DNA of 6,093 nucleotides from Candidatus Nesterenkonia stercoripullorum (GCA_019114115.1 DXGD01000241.1:1-6093); one strand, 5' to 3'. Counted from the stretch's first letter, positions 1 through 5,896 are shown. Numbers and translations are program-made. The notes: a model not told the origin generated them from the letters alone.

Positions 1-537
1 ATGCCGGTCCAGTGCCTCAGCCCCCGAGAAGAAGAGGGCGGAAAGCCCGATCCCGACGACCGTGACCGTAGCCCACAGCCACCATTCCTCGCGGTCGATG
101 CGGTCGATGCCGCCCATGTACGTCACCGACATCGTCATCGACGTCGACACCACGCCCAGATAGCGCCACCGACCGCGCAGGCACTCGAAGGCATGCAGGT
201 ATCCGACGAACGCGAAGATCCCGTACCAGGGAGCCACGATCACCAGCGCAGCGCTGAGCACGGCGAAGCCAGCGTAGTAGACAGCGACTAGCATCGGGTT
301 CCAGCGGTGCGAGCTGGTCACGATGAACAGGATGAGCCAGAGCGCGGCGGCCCCCGTCAGGCCGAGTGCCAGGGGCAGGTCCACCGGCACGCCCCACATG
401 GCCTGCATCACGGTGATGGCCGTGCTCACCGCGAGCAGGAGATAGGGCAGGACCCGCGCGAGGACTGACTGCGTGCGGTCCCACCCTTCCTGCTCGCGGT
501 CCAGGTCCGATGCGCTGCTCACAGGTCCGCCGCTCAC
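1..537 (-). CDS. Sensor histidine kinase, membrane N-terminal half (3' end outside window)
   Basis: This reading frame is open for 179 codons from a GTG at 537 to the window edge, so only the sensor part is visible. It starts with a short polar stretch containing GWDRTQ (about residues 18-23). Five or six hydrophobic segments follow, at about 29-45, 55-75, 83-102, 104-118, 127-143 and 152-172, with short loops and no large extracellular domain. This layout is typical of the intramembrane-sensing NarL/LiaS/DesK-type kinases of actinobacteria. The catalytic half (phosphorylated His and ATP-binding domain) would lie beyond position 1 and is inferred, not seen. The gene starts 19 bp after the ABC permease stop, so it is probably co-transcribed with the transporter and would control it through a response regulator further left. 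A second in-frame GTG at 522 is an alternative start; neither has a strong ribosome binding site. The identification rests on topology, recalled sequence style and operon context; a different polytopic membrane protein is possible. Confidence 0.78.
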   Translation of the reverse strand, partial: MSGGPVSSASDLDREQEGWDRTQSVLARVLPYLLLAVSTAITVMQAMWGVPVDLPLALGLTGAAALWLILFIVTSSHRWNPMLVAVYYAGFAVLSAALVIVAPWYGIFAFVGYLHAFECLRGRWRYLGVVSTSMTMSVTYMGGIDRIDREEWWLWATVTVVGIGLSALFFSGAEALDRH

Positions 538-556
538 AGGTCTACGGTACCCGCCG

Positions 557-1297
557 CTATTCCCAGCGGAACAGGCGTGCCGCCAGGAGACCGGCCAGCA
601 CCGCCCACCCTGCCATGACGGCGAGGTGGAGGAGTTGAGGCCAGTCACCTGCCGCGGCGTCCTGCATGGCCTGCACCCCTGCTCCCAATGGTGAGAAGTC
701 GCTGATGGTCAGGAGCGTCTCGTTCATCGCGGAACGCGGGATCCACAGCCCTGCGAAGAACATCAGCGGGAAGAACAAGATCATGCCCACTGCTCCCGCA
801 CTGGTGCCACTCGGTGCCAGCGCGGCCAGCAGCAGCCCGATCGAGAGCATGGCCAGGGCGCACAGGACGAAAGCCAGCACGTAGCCGAGAAGATTCTCGG
901 GCATCGGCACCCCGAACACGATCCGGGCGATGGCGAGCACGATGATCGTCACGCCGCAGGCGAAGGCACCGGAGAGCAGCAGATGTGCCCCGAGCATGCG
1001 ACTCGGGTGGACAGGCGTGGTGCGCAGCCGCCGGAGCACGCCCTTCTCGCGGTAGGCGGCGAAGACTTGGGGGAGCATGCTCAGGGCAAGGATCGTGAGC
1101 CCGGCGACCACGACCATCGGCGTGTACTGATCGATCATGCGCAGGCCGGTAGTCTCGTCGCGCACCTCCCGGAATGCCGGGATCGAGCCGAGGATGATGA
1201 GCAGGATCGGCGCGACCGGCAGCATGAGGCTCCAGTTCAGCGGCTCCCGGAAGAAGAGCCGGGCCTCCGCTGCGGTGAGGCGGATCAGCGGTGGCAT
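557..1297 (-). CDS. ABC-2 type transporter permease
   Basis: This 246-residue protein is the membrane subunit of an ABC exporter and should pair with the ATPase encoded just upstream. About six hydrophobic segments are visible, near residues 26-42, 59-77, 103-129, 135-160, 168-186 and 223-243. Between the second and third lies the cytoplasmic loop typical of the ABC-2 family, EKGVLRRLRTTP (residues 84-95), followed by HPSRMLGAHL. The late segment FFAGLWIP (180-187), followed by the FSPLGAGVQAMQDA stretch (201-214), is also characteristic of ABC-2 drug or lipid exporters. I chose ATG at 1297 because AAGGGA lies 8 bases upstream; it shares one base with the ATPase stop (TGATG), which implies translational coupling. 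A GTG one codon earlier (1300) is equally well placed. Length and topology are normal for a half-size permease, so a dimer is expected. Substrate is unknown; the neighbouring sensor kinase suggests an antibiotic, peptide or envelope-stress signal. Confidence 0.93.
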   Translation of the reverse strand: MPPLIRLTAAEARLFFREPLNWSLMLPVAPILLIILGSIPAFREVRDETTGLRMIDQYTPMVVVAGLTILALSMLPQVFAAYREKGVLRRLRTTPVHPSRMLGAHLLLSGAFACGVTIIVLAIARIVFGVPMPENLLGYVLAFVLCALAMLSIGLLLAALAPSGTSAGAVGMILFFPLMFFAGLWIPRSAMNETLLTISDFSPLGAGVQAMQDAAAGDWPQLLHLAVMAGWAVLAGLLAARLFRWE

Positions 1298-2322
1298 CAC
1301 AGAGTCCCTTCCACCAGGTCCTGGCCGGTGAGGGCGAGGAAGGCATCGTCGAGCGTGGGCTGATCCACGTGGAGGTCCCATGCGGTGACGCCGCTGGCAG
1401 ACAGCGCGGTCATGACCGACTGCACAATAGGTTCGTCCCGGTGCTCATCCCGGTGCTCGTGTCCGTGCTCGTCCCGGTGCTGATTCCGGTGTTGATGCCG
1501 GTGTTGATTCTGGTGCTGGTTCGATTGGGGGTGCCCGTTCGTGTGCCCGGTGATGGCGATCTGGTCGCCGGTCGCCTCGATGGACCGCACGCCGGGCAGA
1601 TTCTCAAGCGTCGTCCACGGGACCGGCGCAGAGGGCCTGAACCTCAGCCGCGGAGGGCCGGAATGCCGAGCGACGACGCCGGCCGGAGTGTCCAGGGCGA
1701 CGACGGCGCCGGCGTCGATGACGGCGAGACGATCGCACAGGCGCTGCGCCTCCTCCATGAAGTGCGTCACCATCAGGACGGTGACACCACGATCCCGGAC
1801 GCTTTCGATGAGGTCCCAGGTATCCCGTCTTGCTTGGGGGTCGAGCCCGGTGGTCAGCTCGTCGAGCACGGCCACCCGAGGCCCGCCCACGAGGGCCAGC
1901 GCGATGAACAGCCGCTGCTTCTGGCCTCCGGAGAGGCGTCGGAACTGCGTGGTGATCGAGGCGGAGAGGCCCAGCTCGTCGATGAGTCCCCGCCAGTCGA
2001 CGGGTGCGCGGTAGAAGCCGCTGTAGAGGCTCATGGCCTCGCCGACGGTCAGCCGTTCGGGAAGCTCGCTCTCCTGGAGCTGGACCCCGAGCACGTGCGG
2101 CAGCTCGCCTCCATTGTGCTGCGGATCAATCCCGGCGACCCGTATCTCGCCGCCGTCGCGCGATCGCAGCCCCTCGAGGCACTCCACAGTCGTGGTCTTC
2201 CCGGCGCCGTTGGGGCCGAGTATCCCGAAGATCTCGCCCTCCTCGACGGCGAAGCTCACCCCATCGACGACGGCGCGCTCGCCGTATCGCTTTTCCAGTC
2301 GTTCCACCTCAATGATTGCCAT
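1297..2322 (-). CDS. ABC transporter ATP-binding protein with a His-rich repeat insertion
   Basis: This 341-residue protein is the ATPase that powers the adjacent permease. All nucleotide-binding motifs are intact: Walker A GPNGAGKTT (36-44), Q-loop Gln at about 83, signature LSGGQKQ (130-136), Walker B VAVLDE with Asp154 and Glu155, D-loop near GLD (159-161) and switch His187. The Walker B extension reads DELTTGLDP rather than the usual DEPTTGLDP; this variant is common in the YvfR-like exporter subfamily. The C-terminal domain ends with PTLDDAFLALTGQDL (322-336), the usual signature of daunorubicin-resistance-type (DrrA-like) ATPases. Between the C-terminal beta region and this signature sits an unusual tract, about residues 260-297, with 11 histidines in 35 residues, encoded by a 12-bp tandem repeat. 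It adds roughly 40 residues to a family usually near 300. It does not touch the catalytic motifs, so the pump is probably functional. ATG at 2322 has only a weak GGA in front, lying within a palindrome. The gene leads an operon with the permease and sensor kinase. Confidence 0.95.
   Translation of the reverse strand: MAIIEVERLEKRYGERAVVDGVSFAVEEGEIFGILGPNGAGKTTTVECLEGLRSRDGGEIRVAGIDPQHNGGELPHVLGVQLQESELPERLTVGEAMSLYSGFYRAPVDWRGLIDELGLSASITTQFRRLSGGQKQRLFIALALVGGPRVAVLDELTTGLDPQARRDTWDLIESVRDRGVTVLMVTHFMEEAQRLCDRLAVIDAGAVVALDTPAGVVARHSGPPRLRFRPSAPVPWTTLENLPGVRSIEATGDQIAITGHTNGHPQSNQHQNQHRHQHRNQHRDEHGHEHRDEHRDEPIVQSVMTALSASGVTAWDLHVDQPTLDDAFLALTGQDLVEGTL
1432..1515 (-). repeat. Seven-copy 12-bp in-frame tandem repeat encoding H-x-x-[QE]
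   Basis: On the coding strand this stretch is seven consecutive 12-base units resembling CACCGGxAxxAx, with substitutions but no change of length. They encode, in order, HQNQ, HRHQ, HRNQ, HRDE, HGHE, HRDE and HRDE (ATPase residues 270-297). Every unit starts with His and ends with Gln or Glu. The first three are amide-rich (N/Q) and the last four acidic (D/E). Because the unit is a multiple of three, copy-number changes would keep the reading frame. The tract lies outside the nucleotide-binding domain, in what should be a surface loop. A flexible linker or a metal-binding element are both possible; neither is shown by sequence alone. Confidence 0.95.
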
Positions 2323-2325
2323 AGT

Positions 2326-2343
2326 TCCAGCGTCGTCGCTGGA
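2326..2343 (-). promoter_or_regulatory. Perfect 7-bp-arm palindrome at the ABC ATPase translation start
   Basis: TCCAGCG and CGCTGGA form a perfect inverted repeat around a four-base centre, ending only three bases before the ATPase ATG. In the transcript it could fold as a stable hairpin whose 3' arm contains the only Shine-Dalgarno-like bases (GGA), so it might restrict translation of the operon's first gene. As DNA it could equally be a repressor or response-regulator operator. The symmetry is seen directly; the role is inferred. Confidence 0.5.
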
Positions 2344-2384
2344 GCCTCAGAGGTCATCGCCCTCCCGGGCAGACTTCGGGCGCA

Positions 2385-2414
2385 GATCGGTCGATGATGC
2401 CTCAACCGATCGGT
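2385..2414. promoter_or_regulatory. Operator-like GATCGGT/ACCGATC repeats in the divergent intergenic region
   Basis: The heptamer GATCGGT at 2385-2391 is mirrored by ACCGATC at 2405-2411 across 13 bases. The second copy is itself part of a 10-bp perfect palindrome, ACCGATCGGT (2405-2414), so GATCGGT also recurs directly 23 bp on. The sites lie between the ABC operon and the Xi-class transferase gene, where a shared regulator could bind. Such short repeats can arise by chance in GC-rich DNA, so this is only a candidate. The rest of the 151-bp gap shows no clear promoter for the ABC operon. Confidence 0.25.
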
Positions 2415-2437
2415 GGATGCGGACGCCACCGGGGCAG

Positions 2438-2473
2438 GCGACAACGGAGCCCCCGGCGGAATAGTCTGGGGGT
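2438..2473 (+). promoter_or_regulatory. Candidate leaderless promoter of the Xi-class transferase gene
   Basis: TAGTCT at 2462-2467 fits the actinobacterial TANNNT -10 element and ends six bases before the ATG at 2474, so transcription would begin at or next to the start codon. A weak -35, GCGACA (2438-2443), lies 18 bp upstream of it. The GGGGG before the ATG is too close (about one base) to serve as a normal ribosome binding site. Leaderless transcripts are common in actinobacteria; for this gene it is an inference from spacing. Confidence 0.4.
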
Positions 2474-3607
2474 ATGGCTACAGATGATCAGCAGCGCCGG
2501 ACCGGCTCCGAGGAGCATTCCACGGCGGGGGCCTATGTCAGCGGCGGTGAGTTCACTCGGGATACCAACTACATCGAGGATCGCGTGGTGGCTGACCCCC
2601 GGGCAGTTCAGCAGGCACCGCAGGCGGAGTCCTCGACGATCGGGGATCCCCGCACCGACGGTCTCACCGAGGGTGCGCAGGCATGGCCTGTCGAAGCCGG
2701 CCGATACCGGCTGGTCGCCGCCCGGGCGTGCCCGTGGGCGCATCGCTCGATCATCATCAGGAGGCTGCTGGGACTGGAAGACGCCATCTCCCTGAGCACC
2801 CCCGGGCCTGTCCACGATGTTCGGTCCTGGACATTCGACCTCTACGAGGACGGCCGGGATCCCGTTCTGAAGACGGAACGGCTCCAGGAGAACTATTTCA
2901 CCCGCTTCCCCGACTACCCTCGGGGGATCACGGTGCCCGCGCTGGTCGATGTCCCCTCGGGCGGCGTCGTGACCAACAACTACCCCCAGCTGACGTTCGA
3001 CTTCTCCACGCAGTGGCGTCCGTTCCACCGGGAAGGCGCACCGGATCTCATCCCCGATGAGCTGATCGATGAGATGCTCCCCGTCATCAAGCGCATCTTC
3101 ACCGAGGTCAACAATGGGGTCTACCGGGCCGGATTCGCCGGCTCGCAAGACGCCTATGACGCCGCCTACGACCGCCTGTTCACGGCACTGGACTGGCTGG
3201 AGGAGCGGCTCTCTACGCGGCGCTACCTCATGGGGGATCACATCACCGAGGCTGACATCCGCCTGTTCACCACGCTGGTGCGGTTCGACCCGGTCTATCA
3301 CGGCCATTTCAAATGCAACCGCAATAAGCTGACCGAGATGCCGCACCTGTGGGCCTACGCCCGGGACCTGTTCCAGACGCCCGGCTTCGGAGACACCGTG
3401 GATTTCGACCAGATCAAGCGGCACTACTACGTGGTCCATGAAGATGTGAACCCCACGCAGATCGTTCCGGCCGGCCCGGAGCTGGCCAGCTGGCTCAGTG
3501 AGCACGGCCGGGAGGAACTCGGAGGCTCCCCCTTCGGCCAGGGCGCGACGGCGCCAGGTCCGGTAGCAGCAGGGGAGCGGGTGCCGGGGGCAAACCCCCT
3601 GTCCTGA
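2474..3607 (+). CDS. Xi-class glutathione S-transferase family protein (glutathionyl-hydroquinone reductase-like)
   Basis: This 377-residue cytoplasmic enzyme belongs to the ECM4/YqjG (Xi-class GST) family, which uses a catalytic Cys to strip a thiol from conjugated hydroquinones. A polar N-terminal segment is followed by a thioredoxin-fold domain with the active-site motif CPWA at 86-89 (catalytic Cys86) and the cis-Pro motif TVP at 153-155. The helical C-terminal domain runs from about 195 and holds the family blocks NNGVYRAGFA (213-222), GDHITEADIRLF (254-265) and VYHGHFKCN (274-282), then DLFQTPGF (298-305) and an ordered tail. Where glutathione-using members have a Glu-Ser pair after two Asn, this protein reads NNYPQLT (168-174). 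That form is usual in actinobacterial members and fits a different thiol such as mycothiol, which is inference. ATG 2474 is the first possible start, since an in-frame TAG sits at 2462-2464. The gene stands alone, divergent from the ABC operon. The last 25 or so residues are low-complexity Gly/Ala/Pro. Confidence 0.92.
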   Translation: MATDDQQRRTGSEEHSTAGAYVSGGEFTRDTNYIEDRVVADPRAVQQAPQAESSTIGDPRTDGLTEGAQAWPVEAGRYRLVAARACPWAHRSIIIRRLLGLEDAISLSTPGPVHDVRSWTFDLYEDGRDPVLKTERLQENYFTRFPDYPRGITVPALVDVPSGGVVTNNYPQLTFDFSTQWRPFHREGAPDLIPDELIDEMLPVIKRIFTEVNNGVYRAGFAGSQDAYDAAYDRLFTALDWLEERLSTRRYLMGDHITEADIRLFTTLVRFDPVYHGHFKCNRNKLTEMPHLWAYARDLFQTPGFGDTVDFDQIKRHYYVVHEDVNPTQIVPAGPELASWLSEHGREELGGSPFGQGATAPGPVAAGERVPGANPLS

Positions 3608-3667
3608 TCAGCTGCTCGCCAGGTGGTCAGCCCAGCTCGACGCCGCATGCCGGACCGCCGGTAGTTC

Positions 3668-3723
3668 TCGACTCGGGCCTGCGATAGTGTGATACTCAGT
3701 GCAATTTTCGACTCGCGAGGGAG
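3668..3723 (+). promoter_or_regulatory. Promoter and ribosome binding site of the SGNH hydrolase gene
   Basis: TCGACT (3668-3673) and GATACT (3691-3696) are separated by 17 bp and each match four of six bases of the -35 and -10 consensus. They predict a transcript start near 3703. GAGGGAG (3717-3723) lies six bases before the ATG at 3730 and is a strong ribosome binding site. The octamer TCGACTCG occurs twice, at 3668-3675 over the -35 and at 3708-3715 in the leader, 40 bp apart, which could be a paired regulator site. Confidence 0.5.
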
Positions 3724-3729
3724 CCGTGC

Positions 3730-4521
3730 ATGTCAGCAGCTGAAGGACTCGACGGTCCATTCGAGAAGCGTTTTGTGGCGATCGGCGATTCTTTCACCGA
3801 AGGTGTGGGGGACATCGACCCGTCGAGTCCCAACAACGCCCGAGGGTGGGCGGACCGGGTGGCGGCCCAGCTGATCGCGAACGATTCCTCCTGGGGCTAC
3901 GCCAATCTGGCCATTCGCGGGAAGAAGCTGACGCAGGTCCTGGGTGAGCAGATCGAGCCCGCCGTCGATCTGAAACCGACGCTGGTGACGCTCTACGCCG
4001 GCGGCAACGACATCATCCGTCCCACGGTCAATCTCGACATGCTCATGGAGCGGTATCGCTCCGGCGTGGAGAAGCTGGTCGACACCGGGGCGAGGGTCGT
4101 GCTGTTCACCGGCTTCGACTCGGCGAACGCCCCGCTGTTCAAAGTCACTCGCGGACGAACGGCCATCTACAACGAGCACGTGCGGCGCATCGCCGCCGAT
4201 TTCGCTCTCGACCTGGTGGACTTCTGGCACATGCGCCAGCTGCAGGATTGGCGCTACTGGGACGTCGACCGCATGCATCTGGGCATAGCCGGCCACACGG
4301 TCATGGCCAAAGAAGTTCTGCGCGTCCTGGGCGAGAAGGACGAGATCGATGACCCCGAAGTCGACGACGCCCCCCTTCCCACGTTTCCGGAACGCGTGAA
4401 GGAGGACGTCGTCTGGGGCCGTGAGTACCTGCTGCCCTGGGTCAAGCGCCGTCTCACCGGGGTCTCCTCCGGGGACAACATCGCCCCGAAATACCCTTCG
4501 CTGACCTCGCGGGTCTGGTGA
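3730..4521 (+). CDS. SGNH/GDSL-family hydrolase
   Basis: This 263-residue protein is an SGNH-fold hydrolase, the group of serine esterases, lipases and acyl hydrolases. All four family blocks are present: GDSFTEG (19-25) with nucleophile Ser21, the oxyanion-hole Gly64 in IRGKK, GGND (91-94) with Asn93, and DRMH (180-183) with the catalytic Asp180 and His183. Catalysis should therefore be intact. There is no signal peptide or membrane segment, so it should act in the cytoplasm. A tail of about 60 residues follows the catalytic domain: acidic first (DEIDDPEVDD), then WVKRRLTGVSSGD. I recall this tail as characteristic of a conserved actinobacterial subgroup of unknown substrate. ATG 3730 is supported by GAGGGAG six bases upstream. 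The gene has its own promoter and converges on the aminotransferase gene, so it is probably monocistronic. Natural substrate cannot be read from sequence. Confidence 0.94.
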   Translation: MSAAEGLDGPFEKRFVAIGDSFTEGVGDIDPSSPNNARGWADRVAAQLIANDSSWGYANLAIRGKKLTQVLGEQIEPAVDLKPTLVTLYAGGNDIIRPTVNLDMLMERYRSGVEKLVDTGARVVLFTGFDSANAPLFKVTRGRTAIYNEHVRRIAADFALDLVDFWHMRQLQDWRYWDVDRMHLGIAGHTVMAKEVLRVLGEKDEIDDPEVDDAPLPTFPERVKEDVVWGREYLLPWVKRRLTGVSSGDNIAPKYPSLTSRVW

Positions 4522-4535
4522 CCTCCGCGCAGACC

Positions 4536-4556
4536 GCACCCGGTGTGCCGGGTCGC
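4536..4556. terminator. Hairpin between convergent genes, probable bidirectional terminator
   Basis: ACCCGG (4538-4543) and CCGGGT (4548-4553) form a perfect six-base stem around a TGTG loop, extendable by two pairs with one bulged C. It fills most of the 45-bp gap between the stops of the SGNH hydrolase and aminotransferase genes, where a terminator for both strands is expected. There is no T-run on either side, so it would be a U-less terminator of the kind often proposed in high-GC actinobacteria. Confidence 0.55.
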
Positions 4557-4566
4557 AGGCGGCAGC

Positions 4567-5844
4567 TCAGCCCATGACCGCTGCCACCGACTCCTTCCAG
4601 ATCTGGACGGCGTCGTCGACCTGAGCTGAATCGACCACGAGCGCGGGGATGAAGCGCACGACCTCGCCCCAGGGGCCGCAGGTCAGCAGCAGCAGCCCGC
4701 GATTGGCGGCCTCCTGCTGGACTGCGGCAGCGGTGGCGCCGTCGGGGGACCCGTTCTCGTCGCGGAATTCGTTGGCGACCATGAGCCCGAGTCCGCGGAC
4801 CTCGGCGATAGCGGGGTGCTCCGCAGCCACGGCGCGGAGGCCTTCCCGCAGCTGCTCACCGCGGACCTGGGCGTTCTCTACCAGGCCTTCGTCCTCGATC
4901 ACGTTCAGCGTGGCTGAAGCGGCGGCGCACGCCACGGCATTCGCTCCGTAGGTTCCCCCCTGGGACCCCGGGCGTGCCTTGCTCATGAGCTCCTCCGAGG
5001 CGGCGATACCGGATATCGGGAACCCCGAGGCGATGCCCTTGGCGAACATCATGATGTCGGGGGCGATCTCCGGATTCATATCGCGGAAATGGTCGAGCCC
5101 CCAGAACCGGCCGGTCCGGCCGAACCCGGTCTGCACTTCGTCGATGATCAGCAGGATGCCGTGCCGATCGGCACGCTCGCGCAGTCCGGCGAAGAAGCGC
5201 GCGTTGCCCGGGACATAGCCGCCCTCTCCGAGCACGGGCTCGACCAGGAACGCTGCGGTATCGGCGGGGCTGCTCTGGGTCTGCAGCAGAAGGTCCAGTT
5301 CTTTGAGCGCGAAATCGGTGGCTTCTTCCTCTCCCCACCCGAATTCCCGGTAGTGGCTCGGGTTGGGGAACGGAGACACGGCGACACCGGGCATCAGCGG
5401 GCTGATGCCTGCGCGGAACTTCGAGCCCGACGTCGTCATCGACGCGGCCGCCACAGTCCGGCCGTGGAAGCCGCCCTGGAAGACGACGATATTGGGCCGG
5501 CCGGTGGCCTGGCGCGCCAGGCGCAGCGCGGCCTCGGCCGCCTCGGACCCTGAATTGGAGAAGAACAGCGATGTCAGGCCCTGTGGCAGCACATCCCCGA
5601 GCTGTTCCGTCAGCCGGATGAGGGGCTCGTGCATGATCGTGGTGTACTGGCCGTGGATGAGCTGTCCCACTTGCTGCTGCGCGGCTTCGACGACCCTGGG
5701 ATGGCAGTGCCCCGTGCTGGTCACCCCGATGCCGGCGGTGAAATCGAGGTGCCTGTGGCCGGATTCATCGTAGAGGTAGACCCCTTCGCCTCGCGTAGCC
5801 ACCACCGAGGTGGCCTGTTTCAGGACGGGTGACAGGTTCGCCAT
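4567..5844 (-). CDS. Class-III PLP-dependent aminotransferase, 4-aminobutyrate transaminase (GabT)-like
   Basis: This 425-residue protein transfers an amino group from an omega-amino compound to a keto acid, using pyridoxal phosphate. Class-III features are complete: NSGSEA (97-102) and the FHGRT block (126-130) around the cofactor, VEP with Glu202 (200s loop), IIDEVQTGFGRTG (233-245) with Asp235 contacting the pyridine nitrogen, Lys269 in MMFAKG as the Schiff-base lysine, and GGTYGANAVACAA (296-308) with Thr298 for phosphate binding across the dimer. The length is normal for soluble cytosolic members. The closest remembered relatives are annotated as 4-aminobutyrate or generic omega-aminotransferases; the substrate could also be ornithine, putrescine or beta-alanine, and no neighbour such as a semialdehyde dehydrogenase is visible to decide. 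ATG 5844 is preferred over an upstream ATG at 5865, because AAGGAG (5851-5856) lies six bases before it and the family alignment begins here. The upstream region carries a promoter and an operator-like palindrome. Confidence 0.94.
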   Translation of the reverse strand: MANLSPVLKQATSVVATRGEGVYLYDESGHRHLDFTAGIGVTSTGHCHPRVVEAAQQQVGQLIHGQYTTIMHEPLIRLTEQLGDVLPQGLTSLFFSNSGSEAAEAALRLARQATGRPNIVVFQGGFHGRTVAAASMTTSGSKFRAGISPLMPGVAVSPFPNPSHYREFGWGEEEATDFALKELDLLLQTQSSPADTAAFLVEPVLGEGGYVPGNARFFAGLRERADRHGILLIIDEVQTGFGRTGRFWGLDHFRDMNPEIAPDIMMFAKGIASGFPISGIAASEELMSKARPGSQGGTYGANAVACAAASATLNVIEDEGLVENAQVRGEQLREGLRAVAAEHPAIAEVRGLGLMVANEFRDENGSPDGATAAAVQQEAANRGLLLLTCGPWGEVVRFIPALVVDSAQVDDAVQIWKESVAAVMG

Positions 5845-5850
5845 CTCATG

Positions 5851-5856
5851 CTCCTT
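5851..5856 (-). promoter_or_regulatory. Ribosome binding site fixing the aminotransferase start
   Basis: AAGGAG on the minus strand, six bases before ATG 5844, is the best Shine-Dalgarno match in the window. It lies inside the longer reading frame that begins at 5865, so it argues for the shorter protein of 425 residues. Confidence 0.85.
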
Positions 5857-5896
5857 ACCGTGCACGCTGCCGAGTCACCTGTTTCACGCAGGCCCT

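Noticed and set aside
17..484. A 155-codon minus-strand frame at the left edge
   Set aside because: Its composition (Arg/Pro/His-rich) is typical of a shadow frame. A neighbouring frame on the same strand gives a clear multi-pass membrane protein from GTG 537.
1432..1515. The tandem repeat as a CRISPR array or protein-binding iteron
   Set aside because: Units are contiguous with no spacers, keep codon phase exactly and encode a consistent H-x-x-[QE] pattern inside a gene, so a coding repeat is the simpler reading.
1291..2397. A 368-codon plus-strand reading frame antisense to the ABC ATPase, including a hydrophobic VPVL repeat
   Set aside because: It is the mirror of the ATPase gene, whose motifs are complete. 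The VPVL-type repeat is only the antisense reading of the 12-bp His repeat, and the rest lacks recognisable protein character.
2402..3505. A 367-codon minus-strand reading frame across the Xi-class transferase gene
   Set aside because: The plus-strand frame has the CPWA active site and family blocks throughout. The antisense frame has no motif and reflects high third-position GC.
3604..3630. Possible terminator after the Xi-class gene (CTGATCA with TGGTCAG)
   Set aside because: The stem has a G-T mismatch, a 13-base loop, overlaps the stop codon and lacks a T-run, so it is too weak to call.
3733..4539. A 268-codon minus-strand reading frame across the SGNH hydrolase gene
   Set aside because: The plus strand encodes the complete catalytic set with a good promoter and ribosome binding site; the antisense frame has neither.
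5842..5865. Aminotransferase start at the upstream ATG (5865), adding seven residues
   Set aside because: The extra codons contain the strong AAGGAG ribosome binding site of the ATG at 5844, so they are better read as untranslated leader.
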